From NCBI RefSeq assembly GCF_001708505.1, contig NZ_CP015992.1:1922001-1986000 (forward strand): a stretch of DNA of 64,000 bases. Reading direction: 5' to 3'. Made by a program: the position numbers and the translations under genes. Source of the DNA: Pseudomonas sp. TCU-HL1. GTDB taxonomy: Bacteria > Pseudomonadota > Gammaproteobacteria > Pseudomonadales > Pseudomonadaceae. The notes beneath the pieces were generated by a model. The model worked only from the letters and a program-made list of their open reading frames with translations, ran no database searches and was not told where the DNA came from. This document shows positions 44,103 to 56,833 of the stretch, piece by piece; within the stretch, counting starts at the first letter, position 1, and every line of letters begins with the position of its first letter.

Positions 44103-44876
44103 ATGTGCGAACTGCTTGGCATGAGCGCCAACGTCCCCACCGATATCGTTTTCAGCTTCACCGGCCTGATGCAGCGCGGCGGTGGCACCGGCCCGCACCG
44201 CGACGGCTGGGGCATTGGCTTCTATGAAGGGCGCGGCCTGCGCCTGTTCCAGGACCCGGCGGCGAGCGTCGAGTCCGAAGTGGCGCGCTTGGTACAGCGT
44301 TACCCGATCAAGAGCGAGACGGTGATCGGCCACATCCGCCAAGCCAACGTCGGTAAGGTCTGCCTGTCCAATACCCACCCCTTCGTGCGCGAGCTCTGGG
44401 GGCGCAACTGGTGTTTCGCCCACAACGGCCAGTTGGCCGGCTTCGAGCCGCCCAAGGGTTTCTACTGCCCGGTCGGCGACACCGATAGCGAAGCCGCCTT
44501 CTGCGACCTGCTGAACCGCGTGCGCGGTGCCTTCCCCGAGCCGGTGATGGCGGAAATCCTCCTGCCGGTGCTGATCCAGGCCTGCTTCGAATACCGCCAG
44601 AAGGGCGTGTTCAACTGCCTGCTCAGTGACGGCGACTGGCTGTTCAGCTTCTGCTCCACCAGGCTCGCCCACATCACCCGCCGTGCACCTTTTGGCCCGG
44701 CACGCCTGAAAGACGCCGACCTGACCGTCGACTTCCAGGCCGAAACCACGCCCAACGACGTGGTCACGGTGATCAGCACCGAGCCCCTGACCGATAATGA
44801 AACCTGGAACATCTTCCAGCCCGGCGAGTGGATCCTCTGGCGCCGTGGGGAAATCATCACCCAGGGCCGTACCTGA
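44103..44876 (+). CDS. Class II glutamine amidotransferase, YafJ-like
   Basis: 257 residues. N-terminal nucleophile Cys2 in [12 protein letters not shown], then [13 protein letters not shown] and [21 protein letters not shown], which form the amidotransferase active site. YafJ proteins lack a synthase domain and their acceptor is unknown. The DUF2937 gene follows 18 bases later. Confidence 0.93.
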   Translation: MCELLGMSANVPTDIVFSFTGLMQRGGGTGPHRDGWGIGFYEGRGLRLFQDPAASVESEVARLVQRYPIKSETVIGHIRQANVGKVCLSNTHPFVRELWGRNWCFAHNGQLAGFEPPKGFYCPVGDTDSEAAFCDLLNRVRGAFPEPVMAEILLPVLIQACFEYRQKGVFNCLLSDGDWLFSFCSTRLAHITRRAPFGPARLKDADLTVDFQAETTPNDVVTVISTEPLTDNETWNIFQPGEWILWRRGEIITQGRT

Positions 44877-44894
44877 CCACCGGAGAAACAGGGA

Positions 44895-45419
44895 ATGTTG
44901 CGAAGCTACCTGCGCCTGATCCTGTTCACCCTTGGCCTGCTGGTCGGGGTGCAGGTGCCGGGCTTCATCGATGACTACGCCAAGCGCGTCGACGCCCATC
45001 GCCTGGAAGCGGAGCAGGGTCTTTCAGGCTTCCGCGAAACCGCCGCGCGCTTCTTCGAAGGCAACCTCGACACCCTGGTGGCGCATTACCGCGCAAGCAG
45101 CGATCCGGTGATGCGCAGCGATGCCGACAGCCTCGCCAGCCTCGTGGCCCGCAATGACCTGATGCAACGGGAATGGCAAGCCCTGCAAGGCCCCTGGTTC
45201 CAGCGTGCCTGGCACGTGCTGGCCATGGCCAACCCCGAACTGCGCCAGGAAACCATCGCCGCCTACAGCTACCAGTTGCTGCTGAAACCCGAAGCCATCG
45301 CCTGGGGGCTCAGCGCCGGTCTGCTGCTGGCCTGGGTGGTGGAGAGCGTTCTCCTGCTCATCGGCGCCGCTGCCGGTGTGGGCCGCAGCCGGAAGGTGCA
45401 GCAGCGCCATTGGCGCTGA
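44895..45419 (+). CDS. DUF2937-family membrane protein
   Basis: 174 residues. Hydrophobic helices near the N-terminus (LRLILFTLGLLVGVQVPGF) and C-terminus (AIAWGLSAGLLLAWVVESVLLL) enclose a soluble, probably periplasmic helical part containing RVDAHRLEAEQGLSGF. Family function is unknown. Probably cotranscribed with the yafJ-like gene. Confidence 0.85.
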   Translation: MLRSYLRLILFTLGLLVGVQVPGFIDDYAKRVDAHRLEAEQGLSGFRETAARFFEGNLDTLVAHYRASSDPVMRSDADSLASLVARNDLMQREWQALQGPWFQRAWHVLAMANPELRQETIAAYSYQLLLKPEAIAWGLSAGLLLAWVVESVLLLIGAAAGVGRSRKVQQRHWR

Positions 45420-45436
45420 GCACGCCGTCACTCTCC

Positions 45437-45525
45437 CTTGTGGGGGCGAATTCATTCGCGAAAGGCAGCAACGCTGCCCCTGATGTGCAGGCCTGCGGCC
45501 TGCATCGCGATTGAAATCGCCCCTT
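45437..45525. repeat. gaattcattcgc element with diverged right arm
   Basis: Left arm CTTGTGGGGGCGAATT then CATTCGCG; middle with GCAGGCCTGCGGCCTGC; right arm ATCGCGATTGAAATCGCCCC, a shortened variant. Its left arm matches 15 of 16 bases of the IS target. The rest of the gap to 45723 holds nothing I can name. Confidence 0.75.
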
Positions 45526-45723
45526 CAGGTGATTCGAACTCAGTAGCAGGGCATAGCGCCAAGGCTGACCCGGCAATCGGTGCGCATACGGCCTACGGAA
45601 GCCCGAAGATGTATCGGTTGATGCATGCCGGCTATCGCCTGGACGCAATGCGAACAAGGCGGATTCGTAGATGATTCCTATCTTGATTTACAATGCGTTC
45701 CCTTTTGTCGAGGCCAGCCATTC

Positions 45724-46779
45724 ATGGGTGTTCTCCTGCATCTCTATGAGCAACTGGCCGAGTGGGTGATCGAGCCGGTCAGCCACCAGTTCGCCGGCAT
45801 TTTCGATCTGAACGGCCGCTTCGGCGTGCTGTTCCTCTGTATCTCCTACGGCATCGCCTACGGCCTGTTCCGCTTCCGGAAGCACCGCGAGCTGTCCGAC
45901 GCCCGCTCGTTCTGGCAATTCATCGGCGGCAGCCGGGTGTATTTCCACAGGTCGGCGTTGCTGGATTACCGCTACTACTTCGTGCGGGCCATCCTCAAGG
46001 TCGCCCTGGTCTTGCCCATAGTCGGGCTGGTCGACCCGCTCATACTGCGCTCCGGGGACTACATCGCCTTCTTTACCAACCTCTGGGGGGCGCGCCCGCA
46101 ACTGGGGGAGAACCTCGGGCTTTCCCTGCTCTTCGGGCTGGGCGTATTCCTGGTGAAGGACTTCGTCCACTACTGGGCTCACCGGGCCTTCCATTCCCGC
46201 TGGCTCTGGGCCTTCCACAAGGTCCACCACTCGGCGCCTGTGCTGGTGCCTGCGACGGCGAGCCGGGTCCACTTCCTTGAGAAGATCGTCGAGAAACTGA
46301 GTACCGGCATTTTCCTCGGCCTCTACATCGGCGCCTTCTGGTACGCCTGTGGCGGGGAGATCAGCCGCTACACCCTGTTTGGGGTCACCTACCTGGTGTT
46401 CATCTTCAACGGCCTGGCGGCCAACCTGCGGCATAGCCATGTCTGGCTGTCGTTCGGGCCTGTGGTCGAGCATGTACTGAACAGCCCGGCCCAGCACCAG
46501 ATTCACCACAGCGACGCACCCAAGCACTTCAACAAGAACTTCGGTACCAACCTGTCACTCTGGGACTGGATGTTCGGCACGCTCTACGTCACGACCTCGA
46601 CACCGGAAGACATCCGTTTCGGCACCGGAGAGAAGGACCGAGAGCGCTTCCTGACGATCTACAGCCTGATCGTGACCCCCTTCGTGGAGACGGCCCGGAA
46701 GTTCGGCCCGCGAAGCGCCCGCAGGGCGACTCAGCCCTCGCCGGTATTCTCGAACACCAGTTCGCCCTCGACCGACTGA
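45724..46779 (+). CDS. Fatty acid hydroxylase / sterol desaturase-family membrane protein
   Basis: 351 residues. Three di-iron histidine boxes: HYWAHRAFH, HKVHHS and HQIHHSD, between hydrophobic segments. Such enzymes hydroxylate or desaturate lipids; the substrate is not readable. The ATG at 45724 is chosen. No redox partner gene is adjacent. Its stop lies seven bases before the shared terminator. Confidence 0.9.
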   Translation: MGVLLHLYEQLAEWVIEPVSHQFAGIFDLNGRFGVLFLCISYGIAYGLFRFRKHRELSDARSFWQFIGGSRVYFHRSALLDYRYYFVRAILKVALVLPIVGLVDPLILRSGDYIAFFTNLWGARPQLGENLGLSLLFGLGVFLVKDFVHYWAHRAFHSRWLWAFHKVHHSAPVLVPATASRVHFLEKIVEKLSTGIFLGLYIGAFWYACGGEISRYTLFGVTYLVFIFNGLAANLRHSHVWLSFGPVVEHVLNSPAQHQIHHSDAPKHFNKNFGTNLSLWDWMFGTLYVTTSTPEDIRFGTGEKDRERFLTIYSLIVTPFVETARKFGPRSARRATQPSPVFSNTSSPSTD

Positions 46780-46785
46780 ATGAAA

Positions 46786-46807
46786 AACGGGCCCTTCGGG
46801 GCCCGTT
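46786..46807 (-). terminator. Terminator with UUCG tetraloop
   Basis: AACGGGCCC-TTCG-GGGCCCGTT, read on the minus strand with a T run after it, 3 bases beyond the stop of the vWA gene. It may also act weakly for the plus-strand gene. Confidence 0.88.
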
Positions 46808-46809
46808 GT

Positions 46810-47988
46810 TCATTTCGACAGAAACCTCATCCCGTCCTCCAACCCCTGCAGGGTCAGGGGATGCATCTGGTCGTTGACCAGCTCGCGGACGATGTTGGTG
46901 GAGGCGGTGTAGTTCCAGGTGTCTTTTGGGTAGGGGTTGATCCAGATGAGCTTCTTGTACTTCTCCATGAAGCGCTTCATCCAGGCGTAGCCGGGCTCCT
47001 CGTTCCAGTGTTCGACGCTGCCGCCGGCCTGGGTGATTTCATAGGGCGCCATGGCGGCGTCGCCGACGAAGACCACTTTGTAGTCCGGGCCGTACTTGTG
47101 CAGCAGGTCGAGGGTAGAGGTGCGCTCGGAGGTGCGGCGCAGGTTGTTCTTCCACACCGACTCGTAGATGAAGTTGTGGAAGTAGAAATATTCAAGATGC
47201 TTGAACTCGGTCTTGCAGGCCGAAAACAGCTCCTCGCAGACTTTCACGTGGGCGTCCATGGAGCCGCCGATGTCCAGCAGCAGGAGCAGCTTCACGGTGT
47301 TGCGGCGCTCTGGGCGCATCTGGATGTTGAGCAGGCCGGCGTCCTTGGCTGTGTGGTCGATGGTGCCTTCCAAGTCCAACTCTTCCGCCGCGCCTTCGCG
47401 GGCGAACTTGCGCAGGCGGCGCAGGGCGACCTTGATGTTGCGGGTGCCCAGTTCCACCTGGTCGTCGAGGTTCTTGTACTCGCGCTGGTCCCAGACCTTC
47501 ACGGCCTTGCCCTGGCGCTTGCCGGCATCACCCACGCGGATGCCTTCGGGGTTGAAGCCCCCTGAGCCGAAGGGGCTGGTGCCGCCGGTGCCGATCCACT
47601 TGTTGCCGCCGGCATGGCGTTCCTTCTGCTCTTCGAGGCGCTTCTTGAACTCCTCGATCAGTTTGTCCAGGCCACCGAGGGACTGGATCTGCGCACGCTC
47701 CTCATCGGTGAGCATGCGTTCGAATTCCTTGCGCAGCCATTCCTCGGGAATCAGCGCCTGGAGGTAGTCGTCGAGCTTCTCCAGGCCCTTGAAGTAGGCG
47801 GAGAAGGCACGGTCGAACTTGTCGAAATGTCGCTCGTCCTTGACCAGCACCGTGCGGGCGAGGAAGTAGAACTCGTCCATGTCGGCGAACACCACGTTGT
47901 GCTTCAACGCGTTGATCAGGTCCAGCAGCTCGCGGACCGAGACCGGTACCTTGGCTGCGCGCATTTCGTTGAACAGGTTGAGCAGCAT
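46810..47988 (-). CDS. vWA-domain (CoxE-like) protein
   Basis: 392 residues. A charged N-terminal half with a helical region (VRELLDLINALKHNVVFADMDEFYFLART) and a C-terminal von Willebrand A-like domain with a MIDAS-like LLLLLDIGGSMDAHV. The usual DxSxS is DIGGS here, so the metal site may be modified. CoxE-like proteins work with MoxR-type AAA ATPases to assemble or activate a target complex. The MoxR partner is 500 bases upstream on the same strand, with a GFA gene between. Confidence 0.9.
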   Translation of the reverse strand: MLLNLFNEMRAAKVPVSVRELLDLINALKHNVVFADMDEFYFLARTVLVKDERHFDKFDRAFSAYFKGLEKLDDYLQALIPEEWLRKEFERMLTDEERAQIQSLGGLDKLIEEFKKRLEEQKERHAGGNKWIGTGGTSPFGSGGFNPEGIRVGDAGKRQGKAVKVWDQREYKNLDDQVELGTRNIKVALRRLRKFAREGAAEELDLEGTIDHTAKDAGLLNIQMRPERRNTVKLLLLLDIGGSMDAHVKVCEELFSACKTEFKHLEYFYFHNFIYESVWKNNLRRTSERTSTLDLLHKYGPDYKVVFVGDAAMAPYEITQAGGSVEHWNEEPGYAWMKRFMEKYKKLIWINPYPKDTWNYTASTNIVRELVNDQMHPLTLQGLEDGMRFLSK

Positions 47989-48016
47989 GGCTGCACCCTC
48001 GTCTATCTGTTGGTTC

Positions 48017-48412
48017 TCAGGAGCGGGGCTCCTGGGGCAGGCCGTCTGCGATGGCGTACCAGTCGGCCTTGGATTCGGGGTAGATGTGCTTCTGCGGGAT
48101 CGGTCCCAGCGGTGAGTCCAGCGTGCCCAGGGCGAGCGAAACCCAGTTGGGGTACGGATGGTCGGCGAACCATTGCAGGTTCGAACCGCACTGCCGGCAG
48201 AACGTCCGGGTCACCCCAGGGGACGAGTGAAACTCGGCCACCAAATCCAGCCCCTGTACGAAGCGGAAATGCTCGCGACGAACGTTGCCGTAGGAGGCGA
48301 ACGCCGCGCCGTGGCCCTTGCGGCACTGGCTGCAATGGCAATGGGTGGCCGACTCGATGGGCGCGTCGATTTCGTACTTCACCGCGCCGCACAGGCAACT
48401 GCCGTGGTGCAT
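48017..48412 (-). CDS. GFA-family (Mss4-like) zinc protein
   Basis: 131 residues. Zinc cysteines in GSCLCGAVKY, CHCSQCRKGHG and FCRQCGSNLQW, as in glutathione-dependent formaldehyde-activating proteins. Function of most members is unknown. It sits between the vWA and MoxR genes, 28 bases before the former, and may be a later addition to that pair. Confidence 0.92.
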   Translation of the reverse strand: MHHGSCLCGAVKYEIDAPIESATHCHCSQCRKGHGAAFASYGNVRREHFRFVQGLDLVAEFHSSPGVTRTFCRQCGSNLQWFADHPYPNWVSLALGTLDSPLGPIPQKHIYPESKADWYAIADGLPQEPRS

Positions 48413-48442
48413 GGTTATAACCTCCTGCGTTCGGCTGGGCTT

Positions 48443-48482
48443 CCCTCACCCCCGGCCCCTCTCCCGGAGGGAGAGGGGAGAA
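48443..48482. repeat. REP-like ctctccc unit
   Basis: CCCTCACCCCCGGCCCCTCT and then CCCGGAGGGAGAGGGG, between the MoxR stop and the GFA start. A hairpin in mid-operon could separate expression of the two. Confidence 0.85.
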
Positions 48483-48488
48483 AAGCGC

Positions 48489-49334
<846 letters not shown>

Positions 49335-49557
49335 CAGGGAATCCTCGGACTTAAGGCGCCGGTTGGAAAACCGGACGGTTCAGTATTTGGGAAAAAGCTG
49401 ACTATAACGCGCGCGCAAGTCGACTGTGAACGCAGAAGCTTCATTCAGTCACTGAATGGCAGGTATGCCCTCGAGCAGCTTCCGTGGAGCGCTGGACGCT
49501 CCTGCGGCTGAGCCTTAGGCTTGGGCTCCTTTTTTCCGCCATGACAAGGATTCCGCC

Positions 49558-50528
<971 letters not shown>

Positions 50529-50532
<4 letters not shown>

Positions 50533-50614
50533 GTTGGTCCGAGCTACGCGAGGCCCAACGTTCAGCGGATGGGCCTCGCACCGTTGGGCTTCGCTGCGCT
50601 CTGCCACAACCTAC
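50529..50614. repeat. gtaggttg palindrome
   Basis: Arms GTAGGTTG and CAACCTAC with internal stems (GAGGCCCAACG and CGTTGGGC). The left arm overlaps the last bases of cysK. A related element is at 60857-60945. The rest of the gap to 50829 shows no gene. Confidence 0.8.
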
Positions 50615-50766
50615 GTAGGCTCTTGCGACTGTGCCGGCTCGTAGCTCCCCCGACTCATGGCTCGCCCCGTGGCGCACACGGGGGTGGGGCATCCCTCTCA
50701 TGCAGCAGGCCAGGCTTCCTCGCGGGCACGCTGGGACTTGCCGCGCATTGTCACTGCCGGCCGTGA

Positions 50767-51915
<1,149 letters not shown>

Positions 51916-51936
51916 GACTCGTCCCGCACGATCTGG

Positions 51937-52034
51937 TGTAGGGGCGAATTTATTCGCCATGCGGGCCGAAGGTCCGCCCTGAGGGGATTCGGGGGAGCAC
52001 TGCGTGCTCCTTGGCGAATGAATTCGCCCCTACA
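51937..52034. repeat. Complete gaattcattcgc element
   Basis: TGTAGGGGCGAATTTATTCG to the left and GGCGAATGAATTCGCCCC TACA to the right, with an inner GGAGCACTGCGTGCTCC stem. This complete copy shows what the IS-occupied copy at 1258 has lost. Confidence 0.88.
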
Positions 52035-52050
52035 GAGAACCGCTCTGCGG

Positions 52051-52959
52051 TTACCCCGCCGATTTCACCGCAGCCGGCACAGCCGCCGGCTTGAGCACCA
52101 GCCACAGCGCCAGGGTGATCAGTACGCCGCCTTGCAGGTGCGCCATCGACACCGACTCATCGAGCAGCAGCACGCCCCAGAACACGCCGAACGGCGGGAT
52201 CAGGAAGGTCACTGTCATGGTCTTCACCGGGCCGACGTTGGCGATCAGGCGGAAGTACAGGATGTAGGCGAACGAGGTGCAGACAAAGCCCAGCGCCGCC
52301 AGGGTCAGCCAGGTGCCGGGCTCCAGCAGGGGCGCCAGGGGCATGGCGGAGGCGTCCCAGGCGAATACCGGGACCAGGCAGAGGGTGGCGCCGATCTGGC
52401 AGCCGAGGGCGACCAGGCCGCTGTCCATGCCGCCTGCTTCGGTGATCCAACGTTTGGTCATGAAGCCAGCGAAGCCGTAGCAGGTGGTGGCTACCAGGCA
52501 GGCGGCGGCGCCCCAGAGCAGTTGCGCATCGAAGGCCACTGGGCCGGTACGGGTCAGCACCGCCACGCCGGCCAGGCCCATCAGTACGCCGAGGGCCTTG
52601 GCGCCGGTCAGTTTCTCGACGAAGAACAGCGCGCCGATCATCACTCCCATCAGTGGCGTCGTCGCGTTGAAGATGGCCGAGTAGCCGGCCGGCAGTACTT
52701 TCGCGGCCAGGGCGTACATGGCCGCCGGAACCCCGGAACTGACGATGCCGATCACCAGGGTCTTGCCCAGCTTGCCGCGAAAGTCCCAGTTGCTGCGCAG
52801 CACCGCGAGGAGCACGGCAAGGCCGATGGCCGACAGCAGCACCCGCAGAAAGGCCGTGGGCAGTGCGCCGATTTCCGGCACCAGCATGCGGATAAACAGG
52901 AAGCTGGCTCCCCAGATGGCGGCAAGGCTCAGCAGGCGGACGAGATCGGCGGGTTTCAT
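52051..52959 (-). CDS. EamA/DMT-family exporter
   Basis: 302 residues with ten hydrophobic segments arranged as two EamA repeats (first block AAIWGASFLFIRMLVPEIGALPTAFLRVLLSA, second LVATTCYGFAGFMTKRWI). It probably exports a metabolite. Start at 52959 (MKPADLVRLLS). The gap to 53211 carries two hairpin repeats. Confidence 0.92.
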   Translation of the reverse strand: MKPADLVRLLSLAAIWGASFLFIRMLVPEIGALPTAFLRVLLSAIGLAVLLAVLRSNWDFRGKLGKTLVIGIVSSGVPAAMYALAAKVLPAGYSAIFNATTPLMGVMIGALFFVEKLTGAKALGVLMGLAGVAVLTRTGPVAFDAQLLWGAAACLVATTCYGFAGFMTKRWITEAGGMDSGLVALGCQIGATLCLVPVFAWDASAMPLAPLLEPGTWLTLAALGFVCTSFAYILYFRLIANVGPVKTMTVTFLIPPFGVFWGVLLLDESVSMAHLQGGVLITLALWLVLKPAAVPAAVKSAG

Positions 52960-53110
52960 GACAGGCTCCGGGCAGGGGAGCCGGCAAAATGCGCCGCCCG
53001 AGGAAGCGGCGCAATCCACAACTTGCTTTCAAATTGGCGGAACAGTTTGAAGCGGAATCAACTTGCCCCCACAAGAGCTGGTTTGAGAGGAGGAGATCAA
53101 TGTTCGCATA

Positions 53111-53186
53111 GGGGGATCACGCTTCATCGATCCCCCATCGGAGCCTGGTGCGGCACCGATGGTGGAAATTAAGAGCGATTTCCACC
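53111..53186. repeat. gggggatc hairpin and ggtggaa hairpin
   Basis: GGGGGATC ... GATCCCCC (53111-53136) and GGTGGAAAT-TAAGAGCG-ATTTCCACC (53161-53186). The second belongs to the family at 14403 and 32726. Confidence 0.75.
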
Positions 53187-53211
53187 CTACACGAGGTCCA
53201 AAAGATCCGGA

Positions 53212-53943
53212 TCAGAAACGCTTGCTCACACTCGCCACCCAGGTCGCGCTGCATACATCGGTGAAGCCGTAGTAGCTGGCGCATTCGGATTCGGACAGGT
53301 CGGTGTCGACGTAGGCGAGGCCCCAGGTGACGCCGGCGAAGTCGCGGGTCAGCTTGGCTTCCCACTCGTGGTAGGCGTCGGCGCTTTCGCCGCCGGTGGA
53401 CCAGAACAGCGGGTCCTTGAAGTCGTTGCGCCCGTAGCGCAGCTTCAGGCCCACATCCAGGGGCAGGGTGGTTTCGTAGCCGACGTAGCTGTAGAGCGTG
53501 TCCTGCTTTTCGCCGAACAGGTTCTTGGCGTCGTTGGAGTATTGCGCGGCAAGCTTGAATCCGTAGGCAGCGAGGATGGCGTAGACCTCGCTCTGGTTGA
53601 ACTGGCCTTCCTTCGGGTAGCTGTACTTGATGTAGCCGGTATCGAGGCTGATGTCGTCGGTGGCCTGCCAGTACCAGCCGGCGTAGTAGTCCACCTCCTG
53701 GCGGGTCTTGAGGCCGAAGCCGAAATCCACATTCGAGGTCCAGACCCCGGCGTACAGGCCGCTGCTGTGCAGGAGGGTGGCGCCGGCCTGGGCCGTCGGG
53801 TCGTTCTGGGTCTGGGAAATGCCGCGGGTGCGGTAGTCGCTGGCCAGGGTCAGGTCGACCTGCAGGGAAAAGTCGTCGGAGAGTTGCACGGCCTGGCAGG
53901 CGAGAGGGGCCAGGGCGAGCGCAAGGAGCGTGAAGCGTTTCAT
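53212..53943 (-). CDS. TorF-family putative porin
   Basis: 243 residues. Signal peptide cut near CQA-VQLSD. The N-terminal strand block LTLASDYRTRGISQTQNDPTAQ is the mark of the TorF/Gcw_chp family, and it ends in VSKRF like an outer-membrane barrel. Two cysteines near the end (SECASYYGFTDVCSA) may form a disulfide. Substrate unknown; it precedes the amidohydrolase gene on the chromosome but transcribes away from dissimilar neighbours. Confidence 0.88.
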   Translation of the reverse strand: MKRFTLLALALAPLACQAVQLSDDFSLQVDLTLASDYRTRGISQTQNDPTAQAGATLLHSSGLYAGVWTSNVDFGFGLKTRQEVDYYAGWYWQATDDISLDTGYIKYSYPKEGQFNQSEVYAILAAYGFKLAAQYSNDAKNLFGEKQDTLYSYVGYETTLPLDVGLKLRYGRNDFKDPLFWSTGGESADAYHEWEAKLTRDFAGVTWGLAYVDTDLSESECASYYGFTDVCSATWVASVSKRF

Positions 53944-54048
53944 CGAGGGTTTCCCGTTGTTGTGATTGTTCGGGCAGATGCAGGCAAGGCTTCGCCAGCC
54001 CCCCGCCAGGGGCGGGAGGATGAGCACGGAGCAGGGTTTTTCTTGTGT

Positions 54049-55791
54049 TTAGAGGGCGGCGCTGAAGACTTCGCGACCGGCGAACCAGGTTTTCAGTACC
54101 TGGGTGTCGCGCAGGGCTTCGGGCTCGACCTGGAACACGTCGCGGTCCAGGAGGATCAGGTCGGCCTGCTTGCCGGGAGCGAGCGAACCGATCTGCTTGT
54201 CGAGGCCAATAGTGCGGGCAGAGTTGAGGGTGTAGGCCTGGAACATGGTTTCCCGGTCGATTTCCTCGGCGGCATTCAGCACGCCTTTCGGACCCTGGCG
54301 GCTGACCGCCTGGTAGATCGCCTTCCAGGGTTCCGGGGTGGTCACCGGCCAGTCGCTGGCACCGGAAATGGTGGCGCCGTTCTTCAGCAGCGACCGGGCC
54401 GGGTACTGGTACTGGAAGGCCATGGCGCTGATGTAGGGCTTGACCAGGTCAATGCTGACCTCGTCGGCGCTGGCCCAGTAGAGCTGCATGGAGGCGATCA
54501 CACCCAGTGGCTTGAAGCGGGCGAACTCCTTCGGGTTGACCATCTGCAGGTGGGTGACCGAATGGGTGATACCGCTCTGGCGGTCCTTGCGCGCCTGCTC
54601 GATGCCATTGAGGGATTCGCGCACCGCGCGGTCGCCGATGGCATGCACGTGCACCAGCCAGCCACGGGCATCGGCCGCACTCACCAGCTCGCCGAAATGC
54701 GCCGGGTCGATCAGCAGTTCGCCGCGCTTGTTGGAGTTCTTGTAGGGCTCCAGCATGGCGGCGGTCTGCGCCGGGATTTCCGCCACGCCGTCGGCGAACA
54801 CCTTGATGCCAGGCAGGGTCAGGTTGGGTACGCCCTGGAACTGCTGGCGCACCTGGTCGAGGGTTTCCAGGTCGGCCGGCGTGCTCTTCGGGTTGGCCAC
54901 CAGCAGGGCGGCGACATGGGCGGTCAGCTCACCCTTCTCGGCCAGCGCCTTGTAGGCCGGGAGTACGCCCAGGGTCTGCGCGGTGGGCTTGAAGTCGAAC
55001 AGCGGTTCACCCGGCGCGGCGTTGGCCGCCGGGTCCATCCACGCGGTGATGCCCAGGCTGAGGTTGTAGCGCAGCGCTGAGCGGGTGGCCTTCAGCAGTT
55101 GCCCAGCGGTGGCCGGTGGCAACTGCGCCATCACTGGGTCCAGGCCGGCATCGGCGAGGAAACCGTTGGGCTGGCCATCGGGATGATGACCGATCGTGGC
55201 CTTTGCCTCGCCCGCAAGGCCCTTCACCCGGGCAGCGTCGATACCGGCACGTTTCAGCATTGCGCGGTTGGCCCAGCCGGTGTGGTGGTCCCAACCCATG
55301 AAGAAAATCGGCACATCGGCCCATTCACCCTGGTTGAAGCGCTGCTCTAGCTCCGTCACCTGGCCCCAGGCGGCCGACGGCATGCCACTGACGCTGAGCG
55401 CATCGCCATGCCGGGCCTTGCCATTGTCGCGCCACTGGCGCAGGCGCTGCTCCAGCTCCGCCACGGGAATCAACTGGCCGCCCATGGAGGCCGAATCCAG
55501 CTCCAGGCCGCCGAAGATGGCGTGGGAGTGGGAGTCGACGAAGCCTGGCATCAGCACCTTGCCGCCGAGGTCGAGCACCTGGGTGCCGGACTCTTTCAGT
55601 CGCAGTACCTCGGCGTTGCTACCCACGGCGCGGACTTTGCCGTCCTCCACCGCCACGGCCTGTTGCAGAGGCTGGCCGGGTTCGGCGGTGTAGACCTTGG
55701 CGTTGTGCAGGATGAGATCGACCGCTGCCATGCTTTCCATCGAGGAACAAGCCAGCGCGGCGGCTATCAGGGTGGGGACGAAGGTTTTCAT
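54049..55791 (-). CDS. Exported YtcJ-like amidohydrolase
   Basis: 580 residues, amidohydrolase_3 type. Signal peptide cut near SMA-AVDL. Metal-ligand HSHAIFGG (in FVDSHSHA), HVHAIGDRAV and ASDWPVTTPEPW are present. Substrate unknown, periplasmic. It is divergent from a LysR gene 107 bases away, which is its likely regulator; the porin-like gene downstream on the same strand may belong to the same uptake path. Confidence 0.9.
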   Translation of the reverse strand: MKTFVPTLIAAALACSSMESMAAVDLILHNAKVYTAEPGQPLQQAVAVEDGKVRAVGSNAEVLRLKESGTQVLDLGGKVLMPGFVDSHSHAIFGGLELDSASMGGQLIPVAELEQRLRQWRDNGKARHGDALSVSGMPSAAWGQVTELEQRFNQGEWADVPIFFMGWDHHTGWANRAMLKRAGIDAARVKGLAGEAKATIGHHPDGQPNGFLADAGLDPVMAQLPPATAGQLLKATRSALRYNLSLGITAWMDPAANAAPGEPLFDFKPTAQTLGVLPAYKALAEKGELTAHVAALLVANPKSTPADLETLDQVRQQFQGVPNLTLPGIKVFADGVAEIPAQTAAMLEPYKNSNKRGELLIDPAHFGELVSAADARGWLVHVHAIGDRAVRESLNGIEQARKDRQSGITHSVTHLQMVNPKEFARFKPLGVIASMQLYWASADEVSIDLVKPYISAMAFQYQYPARSLLKNGATISGASDWPVTTPEPWKAIYQAVSRQGPKGVLNAAEEIDRETMFQAYTLNSARTIGLDKQIGSLAPGKQADLILLDRDVFQVEPEALRDTQVLKTWFAGREVFSAAL

Positions 55792-55898
55792 CAGGCAGTT
55801 TCCGGTTCTTGTTGGTCTGGCGCAGAGCCTAACCAAGCCGGTTGAGTGACAGAATGCTATGTTTCCGCACAACTTTTGTGCCGACTCGGAATAGATCA

Positions 55899-56813
55899 AT
55901 GGACAAGCTCAGCGCCCTCACCATGTTCGTCGCCACGGCGGAGTACGGCAGCTTCAGCCGTGCCGCCGAGCAGATCGGCAAGACGCCTTCTGCGCTGACC
56001 AAGGCGGTGGGGCACCTGGAGGGCGAACTGGGCGTGCGCCTGTTCGAACGTACCACCCGGCGCATGGCCCTGACCGAAGCCGGGCACATTTACCTGGAGT
56101 GTACGCGCCAGGCGCTGATGCAGTTGCAGCTGGCCGGGGAAGAGGTGGACCAGTTGCAGCACGAGCTGCGTGGCACTCTGCGCCTCACCGCGCCGCCGTC
56201 CTTCGGCCCGGCCTTTCTCAGCGAGGTCTGCTGCCGCTTCATGGACGAGCATCCGCAGGTGCGCCTGGAAGTGGACCTGAACGATGCCTTCGTCGACCTG
56301 ATCGATGGCGGTTACGACCTGGCGCTGCGCGACGGGCCCACCGACCTGCCAGGCCTGATTGCCCGGCCGTTGACCGAGAACCGCATCTACCTCTGCGGCA
56401 GCCCGGCCTACCTAAAGCGTAAGGGGCTGACCGTGTCGCTGGACACCTACCAGCAGCATGACTGGCTGATCTTCCAGCATCCGCTGCTCAACCGGCATTT
56501 CTGGTGGCTCTGGCGTGGCGACGAGCGCATCCGTGTGCCGCAGCCCGCGCCACGAATGACCAGTGACAACTACGACTTCCTGCTCGCCTGCCTGCTGGGT
56601 GGTCATGGGTTGCAGGTGATGCCGCAATGGAGCGCCGCACCCTACCTGGCCAGCGGCCAACTGGTTCGGGTGATGTCCGATTACGAGATGGAACCCGACG
56701 CCTTCGGCCCCTGGGTTCATGTCCTTTACCTGGCTCATCGCCGTCGCACCCGCAAGGTGCGGGTGTTCATCGAGATGGTGGAGAGCTACATGCGGGAAAA
56801 GGGGATCGCTTGA
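55899..56813 (+). CDS. LysR-family transcriptional regulator
   Basis: 304 residues. Winged helix FVATAEYGSFSRAAEQIGKTPSALTKAVGHLEGELGVRLFERTTR and a periplasmic-binding-like effector domain. The pattern fits the CrgA/AaeR-like group (single-gene targets, aromatic or aldehyde effectors). ATG at 55899. Divergent from the amidohydrolase gene. Confidence 0.93.
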   Translation: MDKLSALTMFVATAEYGSFSRAAEQIGKTPSALTKAVGHLEGELGVRLFERTTRRMALTEAGHIYLECTRQALMQLQLAGEEVDQLQHELRGTLRLTAPPSFGPAFLSEVCCRFMDEHPQVRLEVDLNDAFVDLIDGGYDLALRDGPTDLPGLIARPLTENRIYLCGSPAYLKRKGLTVSLDTYQQHDWLIFQHPLLNRHFWWLWRGDERIRVPQPAPRMTSDNYDFLLACLLGGHGLQVMPQWSAAPYLASGQLVRVMSDYEMEPDAFGPWVHVLYLAHRRRTRKVRVFIEMVESYMREKGIA

Positions 56814-56833
56814 GGGGCCGATGCGAACTTCTC

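Noticed and set aside
53368..55080. Long plus-strand frame opposite the porin and amidohydrolase genes
   Set aside because: It spans two real genes on the other strand plus the gap between them; the product has no recognisable domain.
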